A stretch of 64,000 nucleotides of DNA from Luteolibacter yonseiensis (GCF_016595465.1 NZ_JAENIK010000005.1:29113-93112), one strand, 5' to 3'. Shown: positions 25,476 through 34,485, numbered from the stretch's first letter. Program-made: numbers and translations. Notes: generated by a model not told the origin, from the letters alone.

Positions 25476-26006
25476 ATGCCAGCGAAGAAAACAACGGTTG
25501 TGAGGAAGACGGGCGGGCGGAGCGCCGCGGCGAAGGGGGCGCTTGGGAAGGATGGGGTTGTGAAGGGGGAGTGTGGCGGTGGCGGGCCGGAGGTGGCTGG
25601 TGGTGCGGTGGAGGGGAAGAGGGTTTCTGTTTCCGCAAGGAGGGAGGATGTGAGGGATGGGATCTGCGAGCGGATCGCGGAGGGGAGGTCGCTGGCGGCG
25701 GTGTGCCGGGAGGAGGGGATGCCGTGCACGCGGACGGTGCACCTCTGGCGGGAGGAGGACGCGGGGTTCGCGGCGCGGTTCGCGCGGGCGAGGGAGGACG
25801 GGTTCGAGGCGATCGCGCACCGGCTGCGGGAGATCGCGCGGGGGCGGGGTGAGAGTTCGGGGGATCTGCCGAGGGACAAGCTGATCATTGATACGGACCT
25901 GAAGCTTTTGTCGAAGTGGGCGCCGAGGTTGTATGGTGACAAGGTGGATGTGAGCGCGAACCACGCGGGGGAGATCAGGATCGTGGTGGGGGGGGACGTG
26001 GGATGA
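25476..26006 (+). CDS. Phage terminase small subunit
   Basis: A 176-aa protein. A Lys/Arg/Gly-rich tail (residues 1-60) precedes the DNA-binding part ICERIAEGRSLAAVCREEGMP, TRTVHLWREEDAGFAARFARARE and DTDLKLLSKWAPRLYGDKVDV, the pattern of small terminase subunits that choose viral DNA for packaging. ATG at 25476 is used because GGAGG lies five nt upstream; earlier in-frame ATGs at 25449 and 25464 lack this. The stop overlaps the large subunit start as ATGA, so both are co-translated. The AT-rich element at 25397 probably drives the operon. The basic N-terminal tail is longer than usual. Confidence 0.88.
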   Translation: MPAKKTTVVRKTGGRSAAAKGALGKDGVVKGECGGGGPEVAGGAVEGKRVSVSARREDVRDGICERIAEGRSLAAVCREEGMPCTRTVHLWREEDAGFAARFARAREDGFEAIAHRLREIARGRGESSGDLPRDKLIIDTDLKLLSKWAPRLYGDKVDVSANHAGEIRIVVGGDVG

Positions 26007-27301
26007 GCGTGACTCTGGAGATACGGCCGAGGCGGCAGTTCCGCGAGTTTCTGGAGAGCAAGAAGCGGTGGTGCTGCCTGGTGGTGCACCGGCGGGGTGG
26101 GAAGACTTTTTCGAGTTTGCAGAAGCTGCTGCTGCGGGCGCTGACGCACAAGCGGCCGGGACCGCCGACGAGGTATGCCTACATCGCGCCGACGCAGGCG
26201 CAGGCGAAGGACATCGCGTGGGGGTATCTGAAGAGTTTCACGTGGCAGATCCCGGGGGTGTCGATCAATGAGAGCGATCTCAAGGTGACGTTCGCGGACG
26301 GGATGACGGTGCGGCTTTATTCGGGGGAGAATTACGAGCGGATGCGGGGGCTTTATTTCGACGGGGTGGTGATCGACGAGCCGGAGGATATCGATCCGAT
26401 GGCGTGGCCTTCGGTGATCCGGCCGTGTCTTTCGGATTACAGGGGGTGGGCGATCTGGATCGGGACGATCAAGGGGAAGAAGGGGCAGTGGCAGAGGTAT
26501 GTGGATGCGGCGGCGGACGGGGATTGGTTTTCGCTGTTGTTGCGTGCTTCGGAGTCGGGGATCATTCCGGAGGATGAGTTGGAGGACTTGCGGAAGGGGA
26601 TCTCGGCGGATGTTTTCCGGCAGGAGTTCGAGTGTGATCCGAGCGTGGGGCGGACGGGTGCGATTTATGCGAAGGAGGTGGGTGAGGCGGAGGCGGCGGG
26701 CCGGGTGCGGGAGTTCTCCCCGGACAAGGGGGCGCTGGTGCATACGGCGTGGGACCTGGGGAGTCCGGAGAACACGCGGGTGGTGTATTTCCAGAGGGTG
26801 GGGCCGTGGCTTTATATCGTGGATCATGATACGGGGCTGCGGCTGACGACGGCGGAGCGGGTGGCGCACATGATGGCGAAGGGTTATGCGTTCGGCTGCC
26901 ATTGCCTGCCGCATGATGCGGCGAGCCGGCGGCCGGGCGGGCTTTCTTTCGTGGAGGAGCTGGCGTCGGCGGGGCTGGAGAACGTGCGGGTGATCCCGAG
27001 GACGGACGACCCGGAGCGGCGGATCAACCGGATGTGGGGGATGTTTCCGAACATCTGGTTCAACGAGCCGAGGACGAGGGATCTGCGGGTTTCGCTGGAG
27101 AATTACCGGCGGAGGGTGGATGGGGCGAGTGCGGCGGTGATGAGCGAGATCGTGCATGACTGGGCGTCGCACGATGCGGATGCGTTCGGGTATATCGCGG
27201 AGGCGGAGATGGCGGGGATCGTGTCGGAGAACCTGCCAAGGCTGGGGGCGGGGAAGAGGGGGGCGCGGGTGAGGGTGTCGTTGGGAAGAGGGGATCTATG
27301 A
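26003..27301 (+). CDS. terL: Phage terminase large subunit
   Basis: A 432-aa packaging motor. The Walker A motif HRRGGKT is at residues 29-35, Walker B GVVIDEPED at 121-129, the coupling motif IWIGTIKG near 152. The C-terminal RNase-H-like nuclease shows TAWDLGSPENT (first Asp), VIPRTDD and HDWASHDADAFGY (last acidic pair). It would translocate DNA into the procapsid and cut concatemers, together with the small subunit (overlapping upstream) and the portal (28526). All the catalytic residues I could check are present, so it looks functional. Confidence 0.95.
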   Translation: MSVTLEIRPRRQFREFLESKKRWCCLVVHRRGGKTFSSLQKLLLRALTHKRPGPPTRYAYIAPTQAQAKDIAWGYLKSFTWQIPGVSINESDLKVTFADGMTVRLYSGENYERMRGLYFDGVVIDEPEDIDPMAWPSVIRPCLSDYRGWAIWIGTIKGKKGQWQRYVDAAADGDWFSLLLRASESGIIPEDELEDLRKGISADVFRQEFECDPSVGRTGAIYAKEVGEAEAAGRVREFSPDKGALVHTAWDLGSPENTRVVYFQRVGPWLYIVDHDTGLRLTTAERVAHMMAKGYAFGCHCLPHDAASRRPGGLSFVEELASAGLENVRVIPRTDDPERRINRMWGMFPNIWFNEPRTRDLRVSLENYRRRVDGASAAVMSEIVHDWASHDADAFGYIAEAEMAGIVSENLPRLGAGKRGARVRVSLGRGDL

Positions 27302-27315
27302 GGGATGAGTGTGAG

Positions 27316-27512
27316 CGATGATCGATGAGGGGAAGAGTGGATGGTTGAGAGTTGATGGAAAGAGAAGAGGTGCGGGTTGGCGGTGGGTTGTGGAAGAGAA
27401 GATTTTACCGCAAAGGCGCGAAGGGAAGGATCGATGAGCGATGATCGATGAGTGACAGAGGGGGAAATCGAAACGCGGAGGACGCGGAGGAAGAGGTGAT
27501 GGGTGAGCGGTG
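27316..27512 (+). repeat. Long oriented intergenic repeat, copy B2
   Basis: Same blocks and order as copy B1 (GATCGATGAGGGG, TTTTACCGCAAAGGCGCG, AATCGAAACGCGGAGGACGC), inserted between the large terminase gene and the next phage gene. Confidence 0.75.
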
Positions 27513-27604
27513 AGGGAGGATGGGAAGAGTTGATGGTTGAGAGTTGATGGTTGATGGAAAGAGAAGAGGTGTTGGATGTGCGGTGGGTTGTGGAAAGTGA
27601 TGAT

Positions 27605-28153
27605 ATGAAAAATATGACGGATATGACGGATATGACGGATATGACGGATATGGCGGATATGGCGGATGGGGAAGATATGGGAATGCGGGCGGGGAGGGGT
27701 TTGGCTGCGGTGGAGCGGGCGGCGGCGGTTTATGAGGCGGAGGCTTGCGCGCGGACTTTCCGGGAGGATCTGGAGGCGCATCTGCTGCACGGGCTGGTGT
27801 TCAGCACGCCGACGGCGTTCGTGATGGCGCGGCGGGTGTCGCGGGAGTGGCCGCGGGAGTGGATCGTGGATCCGTGGGTGAACGGGGTGGCGGATCCGCC
27901 GCGCGCGGAGGTGGATTTAAAATGGGATGGCGATGATGGTCATATTGGCAAAACTGATTTGACGTGCGCCCATAAAGATTGTATCCACATCTATCTGGCT
28001 GCGGGTGATGTGGGGGAGATTTTCGGTTTTCCACATGTGCCTTGCGACTGGATTTCCTACGAGCGGAACAACGTTCTGCGGTTTCATCCATACGAATCAC
28101 TCAAGAAACGATGTATCAAGAACCAGACAGCCCATATTTCTCGGCCGACCTGA
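27605..28153 (+). CDS. Podovirus-like hypothetical protein with repeated MTD start region
   Basis: A protein of 182 aa if started at 27605. The first 20 residues are MTDMTDMTDMTDMADMAD, encoded by six 9-bp units; each unit offers an in-frame ATG, so the start cannot be decided (27605, one of the repeats, or 27677). The core begins GMRAGRGLAAVERAA and has FREDLEAHLLHGLVFSTPTAFVMARRV, then CIHIYLAAGDVGEIFGF and DWISYERNNVLRFHPYE. I recall this arrangement from small proteins encoded beside the terminase in BPP-1-like podoviruses; the function is unknown. The last 43 nt overlap the next gene. Confidence 0.65.
   Translation: MKNMTDMTDMTDMTDMADMADGEDMGMRAGRGLAAVERAAAVYEAEACARTFREDLEAHLLHGLVFSTPTAFVMARRVSREWPREWIVDPWVNGVADPPRAEVDLKWDGDDGHIGKTDLTCAHKDCIHIYLAAGDVGEIFGFPHVPCDWISYERNNVLRFHPYESLKKRCIKNQTAHISRPT
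27614..27667 (+). repeat. Nonamer tandem repeat inside or before a gene start
   Basis: Four units of ATGACGGAT and two of ATGGCGGAT, in phase with the downstream reading frame (Met-Thr-Asp / Met-Ala-Asp). Confidence 0.95.
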
Positions 28154-28380
28154 TCGGTGCGGACGGCAAGCTGAAGCGCTTGCACAAGGGGGCATCCCCG
28201 CCGCCGCCGCCTCCCACGCCGCCGCCGCCGGTGCGTGATACGAACCGCCAGGTGGCGAGGGAGGGTGACCTGGCCCGCGCGGCCGCCGCGAAGCGGATGG
28301 GGTATGCGGCGACGATCCGGCCGCAGAAGTCGCTGCTGGGCGGAAGTTATGACGATCCGGGGAGCAGGAAGTTGCTTTGA
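28111..28380 (+). CDS. Small phage-associated protein with poly-proline stretch
   Basis: An 89-aa protein starting MYQEPDSPYFSADLIGADG, then GKLKRLHKGASPPPPPPTPPPPV, a helical EGDLARAAAAKRMGY and a final RKLL. ATG at 28111 follows AAGAAACG and overlaps the previous gene. Located between the terminase and the portal. The layout (acidic start, Pro linker, basic helix) is seen in small phage head accessory proteins but no family is assigned. The codon use is like its phage neighbours. Confidence 0.6.
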   Translation: MYQEPDSPYFSADLIGADGKLKRLHKGASPPPPPPTPPPPVRDTNRQVAREGDLARAAAAKRMGYAATIRPQKSLLGGSYDDPGSRKLL

Positions 28381-28525
28381 GAGGTGTCGGTGGAGGTGGC
28401 GGGCGGGCGGTGATCACGGATCACGTGGTGCCTGATTTCCGCCAACGACACCACGCCCGCCGATGCATCCGTTCGCCGAACCACCGATTTCCCAACGTCC
28501 GACCATTCAACATTTATCCAACAAC

Positions 28526-30184
28526 ATGCCTGCTGATATCCAACAATTGTGTGAGCGGAACGCCGCTCTGAAGGCCGACAGGGCCGCTTATGACTCGCTG
28601 TGCCAGGAGCTGGCGGAGGTGATCGCGCCGCGCAAGGCGCAGATCACGAACCGCGACCAGACGCCGGACGCGGGCCGGGAGCGTCGCTCGCGGAACTCGA
28701 CGGCGGCGACGTGCAACATGACGCTGGCGCAGGGGTGCATGGCGTATGCGATGCCTTTTTCGGAGCGCTGGTTCGGGATGGAGCCGCCGGCGGACCTGGC
28801 GGACGACGCTTCGTTCAAGTGGTATGCGAAGTGCACGGAGATCATGCTGGCGGGGCTGACGTCGTCGAATTTCTACACGGAGATCCATGAGGCGTGCCTG
28901 GACCGGTCGGGGTTCTCGGTGGGGAACATTTATGTGGAGGAGTCGATGACGCTGCCGAGCGGGTTGATTTTCGACGCGGTGCCGGTGGGGACGTATTCGA
29001 TCGCGGAGAATCCGGAGAAGATCGTGGATACGGTTTTCCGGGAGCGGGAGATGACGGCGGTGCAGCTGGTGCAGGAGTTCGGCGAGGAGAGGATGCCGGC
29101 GAAGGTGATGGAGGCGCTGAAGGATAATGCGAAGCGGCACACGCAGAAGTTCACGGTGGTACATGCGGTTTATCCGCGCGAGGACCGGGACACGATGAAG
29201 CTGGACGCGCTGAACATGGGGGTGGCGTCGTGCTGGTTCCTGCCGGACCACAAGGTGCTGCTGCGGGAGGGCGGGTATGAGTCGAATCCCTATCTGGTCT
29301 CGCGTTATCTGAAGTGGGGCAGCTCGGCGTACGGCTGGTGCCCGGGGTGGCACGCGCTGGATCCGGCGAAGTATCTGAACCGCCTGGAGTTCCTGATGGA
29401 CGGGGTGGCGGAGGTGCAGCTTTACCCGCGGATGCTGATCCCTTCCACGCTGGAGGGTGTGGTGGGGATGGGAGCGGGGGATGTGACGATCTACAATCCG
29501 TTCCAGAGCGCGAAGCCGGAGGTGTGGGGGACGGAGGGCCGCATCGATGCGGGGCTGGAGCGCCTGCAGCGGCGGGAGCAGGAGATCAAGGACGCGTATC
29601 ATTATGATCTTTTCCGGATGTTCAGCCAGATCACGAAGCAGATGACGGCGCGGGAGGTGGCGGAGCGTGCGACGGAGAATCTGGTGCTTTTCTCGCCGAC
29701 GTTCCTGCGGATGCAGTGGGAGTGGCTGGAGCCGATGTTGCAGCGGGTTTTCAAGCTGTATCTGCGCCAGCGCCGTTTCCCGGCGCCGCCGCCGTCGGTG
29801 ATGGCGCGGGAGGGTGGCGGGGCGCAGGTGCGTCCGCCGCGCATCCAGTTCACGTCGCGGGTGGCGCTGGCGATCCGTTCGCTGCAGTCGTCTGGTTTCA
29901 TGAATCTGTTGGAGAGCCTGCAGCCGATGCTGGCGATCGATCCGAGCGTGAGGCATGTGGTGAAGGTGTCGCAGGCGGCGCGCGGGCTGGGCCGGAATTT
30001 CGGGGTGCCGGAGGAGTGGCTTTCGTCGGAGGAGGAATATCAGGAGATCATCCAGGGCGAGCAGCAGGCGGCGGCGCAGCAGGCGCAGGTGCAGGGTGCG
30101 ACGCAGATGGTGAACACGGCGAGCAAGCTGCGGCCCGAGCAGATCGAGGCGGTGGCGGGGGCGTTGGGGGGGAAGATGGGGTGA
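28526..30184 (+). CDS. Head-tail connector (portal) protein, podovirus type
   Basis: A 552-aa protein from ATG at 28526 (MPADIQQLCERNAAL). Features of the T7 gp8-like Head-tail_con family: MTLAQGCMAYAMPFSERWFGME, LTSSNFYTEIHEACLDRSGFSVGNIYVEE, FDAVPVGTYSIAENPEKIVDTVFRERE, YLVSRYLKWGSSAYGWCPGWHALDPAKYLN and FRMFSQITKQMTAREVAERATENLV. The end (EEEYQEIIQGEQQAAAQQAQ) is the usual Gln/Ala-rich tail. It forms the dodecameric ring through which DNA enters the head and to which the tail attaches. A longer in-frame start at 28463 is possible but has no support. Confidence 0.92.
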   Translation: MPADIQQLCERNAALKADRAAYDSLCQELAEVIAPRKAQITNRDQTPDAGRERRSRNSTAATCNMTLAQGCMAYAMPFSERWFGMEPPADLADDASFKWYAKCTEIMLAGLTSSNFYTEIHEACLDRSGFSVGNIYVEESMTLPSGLIFDAVPVGTYSIAENPEKIVDTVFREREMTAVQLVQEFGEERMPAKVMEALKDNAKRHTQKFTVVHAVYPREDRDTMKLDALNMGVASCWFLPDHKVLLREGGYESNPYLVSRYLKWGSSAYGWCPGWHALDPAKYLNRLEFLMDGVAEVQLYPRMLIPSTLEGVVGMGAGDVTIYNPFQSAKPEVWGTEGRIDAGLERLQRREQEIKDAYHYDLFRMFSQITKQMTAREVAERATENLVLFSPTFLRMQWEWLEPMLQRVFKLYLRQRRFPAPPPSVMAREGGGAQVRPPRIQFTSRVALAIRSLQSSGFMNLLESLQPMLAIDPSVRHVVKVSQAARGLGRNFGVPEEWLSSEEEYQEIIQGEQQAAAQQAQVQGATQMVNTASKLRPEQIEAVAGALGGKMG

Positions 30185-30187
30185 TGG

Positions 30188-30300
30188 AGGGATCGTGGAT
30201 CGTGGATCGTGGATCGTGGATCGTGGATGGAAGATGGAAGATGGAAGATGGAAGATGGAAGAGCCGGGACGATGGGACGATGGGACGATGGGACATTCAA
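30188..30300 (+). repeat. Compound tandem repeat after the portal gene
   Basis: Four units of GATCGTGG (30189 on), about five of AAGATGG, then three of GGGACGAT. Purine-rich strand is the plus strand. Confidence 0.85.
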
Positions 30301-30360
30301 GGCGGTGTGGCGCTTGTCTCCGTGCTCCGAGGGGGGTGATGAACTTTTAGGAAGGACCGA

Positions 30361-30657
30361 ATGATGAAGAACGAAGATGACGAGATCCAGAAGCAGCTGG
30401 CGAGGCAGGGGCGCATCGAGGCGCGGCAGTTCCACCGGTTGTTCCGGACGGAGGATGGCCGGGCGGTGCTGGCGGCGTTGAAGCGGGACTTCGGCTGGGA
30501 TGCGGCGGCGCCGCCGACGGGGAAGGACGGGGAGCTGTCGATTTCCCGGCTGCGGGCGTGGACGGGTTCGCGCGGGGTGATCGCGACGATCCTGCACAAA
30601 TGTTCTCAAGGTGAGAAGCTCACCGAAATCACGAAACAAGCACACGATGAAGACTGA
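30361..30657 (+). CDS. Bbp19-like phage protein
   Basis: A 98-aa protein with FHRLFRTEDGRAVLAALKRDFG and LRAWTGSRGVIATILHKC. The pattern (F-x-x-x-F-x-T-x-x-G-R-x-V-L and later R-x-G-x-R/V-x-x-I-L) is that of the Bbp19 family in BPP-1-like podoviruses, whose role in the particle is not established. AGGAAGGACCG lies 5-12 nt before the start. It ends 11 nt inside the next gene. It sits in its expected place between portal and scaffold. Confidence 0.75.
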   Translation: MMKNEDDEIQKQLARQGRIEARQFHRLFRTEDGRAVLAALKRDFGWDAAAPPTGKDGELSISRLRAWTGSRGVIATILHKCSQGEKLTEITKQAHDED

Positions 30658-31294
30658 TAACGAAAGTATCTATATGATCGACAATGCCGGCAGGCTTTTC
30701 CGCAAGGGCGAGCACATCGGCGATCTGGAGGGCGACACGATGAGGCTGCTTCCGGAAAAGAAGAAATACACGGCGGCGGTGACGCGCTGGCTGCGCGAGG
30801 AGGCGGCTGCCGCGGAGGGGGAGGCGGCGGGTGACGGACCGGCTCCGGCGGCGGAGGAATCCGCTCCCGTGGCGGAGGGCGCCGGTGCCGGGACTCCGGG
30901 AATTCCGACGCCCGCGGAGCTGGAGGCGATGGACAGTCTGGGACTGGACCGGGAGGCGCGCGAGCAGGTGCTGAGGGCGCGGGCGCTTTACCAGGATGAT
31001 CTGGATTTCGCGGCGCGCACGGGTTGTCCGCCGCCGCCGAAGAAGAATCCGCAGTATGGGGACAAGACGCCGGCCTTCGTGGAGTGGCTGCACGAGCACC
31101 GCCATGACCAGTTCATCATCCGCTACGGGGTGACGGGCCGGGGCAGGGTGCCGGTGCTGGAGACGAATCCGCAGACGGGGATGGATGAGGTGACGGGGTA
31201 TCGCGAGACGTATTTCGCGCGCCGGAAGACGCACCTGACGGAGCGGGACAGCTCGCGTGACGGGTTGTCGGAAGATATGGATTGGAATGCCTGA
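30647..31294 (+). CDS. Phage hypothetical protein
   Basis: A 215-aa protein, MKTDNESIYMIDNAGRLFRKGEHIGDLEG at the start, an Ala/Glu-rich linker (residues 50-85), then a helical part TPAELEAMDSLGLDREAREQVLRARALYQ and a conserved-looking DKTPAFVEWLHEHRHDQFIIRYGVTGRGRVPV. No family is recognised. Overlaps the previous gene by 11 nt and reaches into the region before the scaffold gene, so it belongs to the same transcript. Function in head assembly or DNA handling is possible but not shown. Confidence 0.7.
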   Translation: MKTDNESIYMIDNAGRLFRKGEHIGDLEGDTMRLLPEKKKYTAAVTRWLREEAAAAEGEAAGDGPAPAAEESAPVAEGAGAGTPGIPTPAELEAMDSLGLDREAREQVLRARALYQDDLDFAARTGCPPPPKKNPQYGDKTPAFVEWLHEHRHDQFIIRYGVTGRGRVPVLETNPQTGMDEVTGYRETYFARRKTHLTERDSSRDGLSEDMDWNA

Positions 31295-31311
31295 ACCTTT
31301 TGTTTTTCCAG

Positions 31312-32304
31312 ATGAAACGATTTTATATGTTGAACAATGAGATGGAGGATCCCTCGGCCGGGGGGGGCGGTGGCGAGGTGGCGGCGACGGGTCTGACGAC
31401 AGGTCCGACGACGGGTCTGGCGACAGGATTGCTCGGTGAGTCGCAGGCGGCGGTGGTGGCGAAGGCGGCGGCCGCGCCGGGCCGGCAGGCGGGCGGTGGT
31501 TTCGATTTCCGCAAGCTGGTGGGCGACGACGGGCGGTTCACGCCGGACTGGGTGACGAAGCTGCCGGAGGACCTGCAGCAGCATCGCAGCCATTTCGCGA
31601 AGTATTCTGATCCGTTGCAGGCGCTGCAGCACACGCTGAATCTCCAGCAGATCCTGGGGAAGAAGGCGGAGGCGGTGGTGATCCCGGCGGCGGACGCGCC
31701 GAGGGAGGAGTGGGCGCCGGTGCTGAAGCGGCTGGGCGTGCCGGATTCTCCGGAGGGCTACGGCCTGCGGATCCCGGAGGAGCTGCCGCAGGGGGTGACG
31801 GTGGACGAGGAGGAGTTGAACGAGTTCGCGAGGTACGCGCATGACATCGGGCTGACGCCGCAGCAGGTGGCGAAGCTGCAGGAGTATGACCTGGGACGCG
31901 CCGGGAAATGGGCGGCGACCGGTGAGGAGCAGGCCCGTGCCTGGGAGGTGCGGGAGTTCAACCGGCAGTCGGAGATCCTGACGAAGGCGTGGGGGAACGG
32001 CCCGGAGGCGGTGCAGAAGAAGGCGCTGGCGGAGCGGGCGGCGCTGACCTTCGGGTTCACGCCGGAGGAGGTGGGGAATGATCCGCTTTTCCGGAACGCG
32101 CGCTTTGTGATGACTCTGGCCCGCGCGGGTGCGGCGATGTCGGAGGACGCGCTGGTGAAGGGCTCGGACATCAACAGCGTGGGCGGGCTGCGGGCGAGGG
32201 CGCAGGATGTGATCAGCAATCCGGCGAATCCTTTGTACAAGAGGTATTGGGATGGGGACCCGGATGCGAACGCGCAGGTGCATGCGTGGATGAAGGCGGG
32301 GTGA
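31312..32304 (+). CDS. Phage scaffold-like protein
   Basis: A 330-aa protein. Ala/Gly/Thr-rich residues 10-60 precede FDFRKLVGDDGRFTPDWVTKLPEDLQQH, FAKYSDPLQALQHTLNLQQILGKK and RLGVPDSPEGYGLRIPEE, typical of podovirus scaffold proteins (bbp18/gp9-like set), with a coil-forming, charged second half and a basic C-terminal end YKRYWDGDPDANAQVHAWMKAG. Such proteins guide capsid assembly and leave before DNA enters. In related phages the major capsid gene follows at once; here it lies 29.8 kb away at 62123. ATG at 31312 or 31327 are both possible starts. Confidence 0.75.
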   Translation: MKRFYMLNNEMEDPSAGGGGGEVAATGLTTGPTTGLATGLLGESQAAVVAKAAAAPGRQAGGGFDFRKLVGDDGRFTPDWVTKLPEDLQQHRSHFAKYSDPLQALQHTLNLQQILGKKAEAVVIPAADAPREEWAPVLKRLGVPDSPEGYGLRIPEELPQGVTVDEEELNEFARYAHDIGLTPQQVAKLQEYDLGRAGKWAATGEEQARAWEVREFNRQSEILTKAWGNGPEAVQKKALAERAALTFGFTPEEVGNDPLFRNARFVMTLARAGAAMSEDALVKGSDINSVGGLRARAQDVISNPANPLYKRYWDGDPDANAQVHAWMKAG

Positions 32305-32309
32305 GATGG

Positions 32310-32355
32310 AGATGTAAGAGGCAAGAGGCAAGAGGTAAGAGGTAAGAGGTAAGAG
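32310..32355 (+). repeat. Heptamer tandem repeat after the scaffold gene
   Basis: AAGAGGC and AAGAGGT units, about six, directly after the stop of the scaffold gene. Confidence 0.85.
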
Positions 32356-32494
32356 AAGAGTTGGGGGGCGGCGGTGCTTGGCTGCCTGCGCGAGGCTGAC
32401 GAAGGATCAAAAGCAGGTTGTTCCGAGGAGACCTTTCAGCTGTCGTCCAGCGGGCGCAGGCGGTCATGCACCGCCGCTACGGATATGGAGGGGG

Positions 32495-32780
32495 ATGATC
32501 GATGAGGGATGAGTGTGAGCGATGATCGATGAGGGGGGAGGAGTTGATGGTTGAGAGTTGATGGAAAGAGAAGAGGAAGACCGGGAGGAAGAGGTGTCGG
32601 GTGATCGGTGGAAGAGGAGATTTACCGCGAAGGCGCAAAGGAAATGATCGATGAGAGATGAGGGTGAGAGATGAGGGTGAGAGATGAGGGTGAGAGATGA
32701 TTGAGGAAAGTGGAGGGTGGGAAATCGAAACGCGGAGAACGCGGAGTGCGGGGAGGAAGACGCGGAGGAAGAGGTGATGG
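32495..32780 (+). repeat. Long oriented intergenic repeat, copy B3
   Basis: Contains GATCGATGAGGG, GAGTTGATGG, ATTTACCGCGAAGGCGCAAAG and AATCGAAACGCGGAGAACGC, with internal tandem GAGAGATGAGGGT units (32646-32700). It marks the left end of the DNA between the scaffold and capsid genes. Confidence 0.75.
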
Positions 32781-32927
32781 GTGCGGTGTGGTGGTACGGC
32801 GGGTTTGGGGATTTTGAGCACCAACGGTGCGTGATGGAATTGTCCGGGTCGGCGTTCCGGGATGATGGTTTTTTGCGGCGGCGGGAGTTCTGATGGGACG
32901 GGGCCGGGCGGGGAGCGGGGCGCCAGG

Positions 32928-33023
32928 GATGTCGTCCCTACAGGACTCGATTTGTTTGGAATGTGTTACCCAGGGCCGCGCTTCGCTTGCCCTGGGCTTT
33001 CGCATTCCGCACCTTTGGTGCTG
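32928..33023 (+). repeat. Three-hairpin interspersed repeat, copy A5
   Basis: Middle stem CCCAGGG/CCCTGGG, a compensatory variant of CCCGGGG/CCCCGGG. Its 5' flank from about 32805 (TTTTGAGCACCAACGGTGCG, TTCCGGGATGATGG) is shared with copy A8. Confidence 0.85.
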
Positions 33024-33124
33024 AAGAATGGCGGATGCGGACCCGTGGGTAGGTGCGTGTGCGGGTCACCTGTGTCCGCGCTTTTGACACTGGTGCGGCT
33101 CCTCAATGGGGCGGAGTTTCCAGC

Positions 33125-33204
33125 GCCCCTGCCGGGGCTTGAATGGATGGGGGCGGGTTCCGGTGGCTTGCGCCACCGGCTAATTTCCATGACCCCTCCG
33201 GGGT
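33125..33204 (+). repeat. Second three-hairpin repeat family, copy C1
   Basis: Stems GCCCC/GGGGC, CCGGTGG/CCACCGG (loop CTTGCG) and ACCCC/GGGGT in order. The related copy is at 50375. Confidence 0.7.
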
Positions 33205-33260
33205 GCCGACCATCGCGCCGTCCGTCTCGCTTTGTCAGCGGGAGATGTGGCGACCGCCCG

Positions 33261-33290
33261 GGGGTGAGATATATAAATGATATTTTAATT
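33261..33290 (+). promoter_or_regulatory. AT-rich promoter-like element upstream of the GT25-like gene
   Basis: GGGGTGAGATATAT followed after 7 nt by ATTTTAAT, 54 nt before the start codon. Confidence 0.5.
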
Positions 33291-33343
33291 AGGGGTTTTT
33301 TCTCGTATGGGGGAGGGGGTGTCATTATTGGTCAGGGATGTCC

Positions 33344-34396
33344 ATGAAACTGAAAGATTACTTCGAACGGATTTTTGTCATCAATCTTCCTTACAAGGAG
33401 GAGCGCCGGGCGCGTCTCACGAGCCATCTGGCGGAGCTGGGGCTGGCGGAGCCGGAGGATATCACGTGGGTGAGGGCGGTCTCGGGGGAGAAGTGCCCGG
33501 CACCGGCTTATTTCCAGGCGGGGAACGGAGCGTGGGGGTGCCTGCATTCGCACCTGCGGATCGTGCAGGACGCGATCATGGACGGGCTGGGGAATTATCT
33601 GGTGCTGGAGGATGATGTGGTTTTCCACGAGGATTCGATGAGGTGTCTGGCGCGGTTCTGGGAGGAGCTGCCGGCGGACTGGGGGCAGATTTATCTGGGG
33701 GGGCAGCATCTGCATGATCCGGAGGAGGTGGACGGGAGGCCGTTCGTGCTGAGGGCGAGGAACATCAACCGCACGCACGCGTTCGCGCTGAGGAATGTGG
33801 CGTTCCAGGCGTTCCAGAAGCACATCACGCATGCGCCGGATTACATGCGTGACAACTGGCACATCGACCATCAACTGGGCGCGGCGCACGAGCGGATGGA
33901 CTGGAATGTGTATGTTCCGGCGTGGTGGGTGGCGGGGCAGGAGGAGGGGACGAGCAATATTTCCGGCAGGGTGACTCCGCGCCATTGGTGGAACCACCAT
34001 CGCCATGGCGGGGAGCTTCCGTTCATTTATCTGGACGAGCCGCCCGCGACGGAGGGCGAGCGGGACCGGCTGATGCGGCAGCTGCATTTCGGCTACAACA
34101 GGAAGCCGGACAGCGTGGAGGATGTGGGACTGGACGATTGCGTGGGTTCTCCGGACGCGTTGCGGAGGTGGCTGGGGATGATCGCGGCGGAGGCGATCCG
34201 ACACTGGATGCTGCCGGCGATCTGGCATCCTTCGATTTCGATCGAGGAGGTCCGCAGGTTGTGGGATCCGGGGGTGCTGAGGCTGGGTGAGGCGGATATC
34301 GACGTGCTGCTGAGGTATCCGGGGAACGGGTTGTTCGAGCATCCGTTGAATTCGGAGGGCGGGGTGAGGAGGCGGCGGAGGGTTTCGGCGGCGTAG
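33344..34396 (+). CDS. GT25-like glycosyltransferase
   Basis: A 350-aa protein. Start MKLKDYFERIFVINLPYKEERRARL is the typical GT25 opening (I-x-V-I-N-L), followed by GAWGCLHSHLRIVQDAI and NYLVLEDDVVF, the acidic EDD site for metal and nucleotide-sugar. The later NWHIDHQLGAAHERMDWNVYVPAWWVAGQEEGTSNI matches the family's D-x-x-L plus aromatic acceptor region. GT25 enzymes add sugars to LPS or capsule. ATG at 33344 has AGGGA five nt upstream, better than the one at 33338. The C-terminal 130 residues (ADIDVLLRYPGNGLFEHP) are extra. Has its own promoter-like element and a strong terminator. Confidence 0.85.
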   Translation: MKLKDYFERIFVINLPYKEERRARLTSHLAELGLAEPEDITWVRAVSGEKCPAPAYFQAGNGAWGCLHSHLRIVQDAIMDGLGNYLVLEDDVVFHEDSMRCLARFWEELPADWGQIYLGGQHLHDPEEVDGRPFVLRARNINRTHAFALRNVAFQAFQKHITHAPDYMRDNWHIDHQLGAAHERMDWNVYVPAWWVAGQEEGTSNISGRVTPRHWWNHHRHGGELPFIYLDEPPATEGERDRLMRQLHFGYNRKPDSVEDVGLDDCVGSPDALRRWLGMIAAEAIRHWMLPAIWHPSISIEEVRRLWDPGVLRLGEADIDVLLRYPGNGLFEHPLNSEGGVRRRRRVSAA

Positions 34397-34399
34397 GGA

Positions 34400-34466
34400 G
34401 AATCAAGAATCAAGAATTAAGAATTAAGAATTAAGAATTAAGAATTAAGAATTAAGAATTAAGACT
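34400..34466 (+). repeat. Heptamer tandem repeat after the GT25-like gene
   Basis: About nine units of AAGAATT (first two AAGAATC), directly after the stop codon. Confidence 0.9.
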
Positions 34467-34485
34467 GGAAGACGGGGAGGAGATT

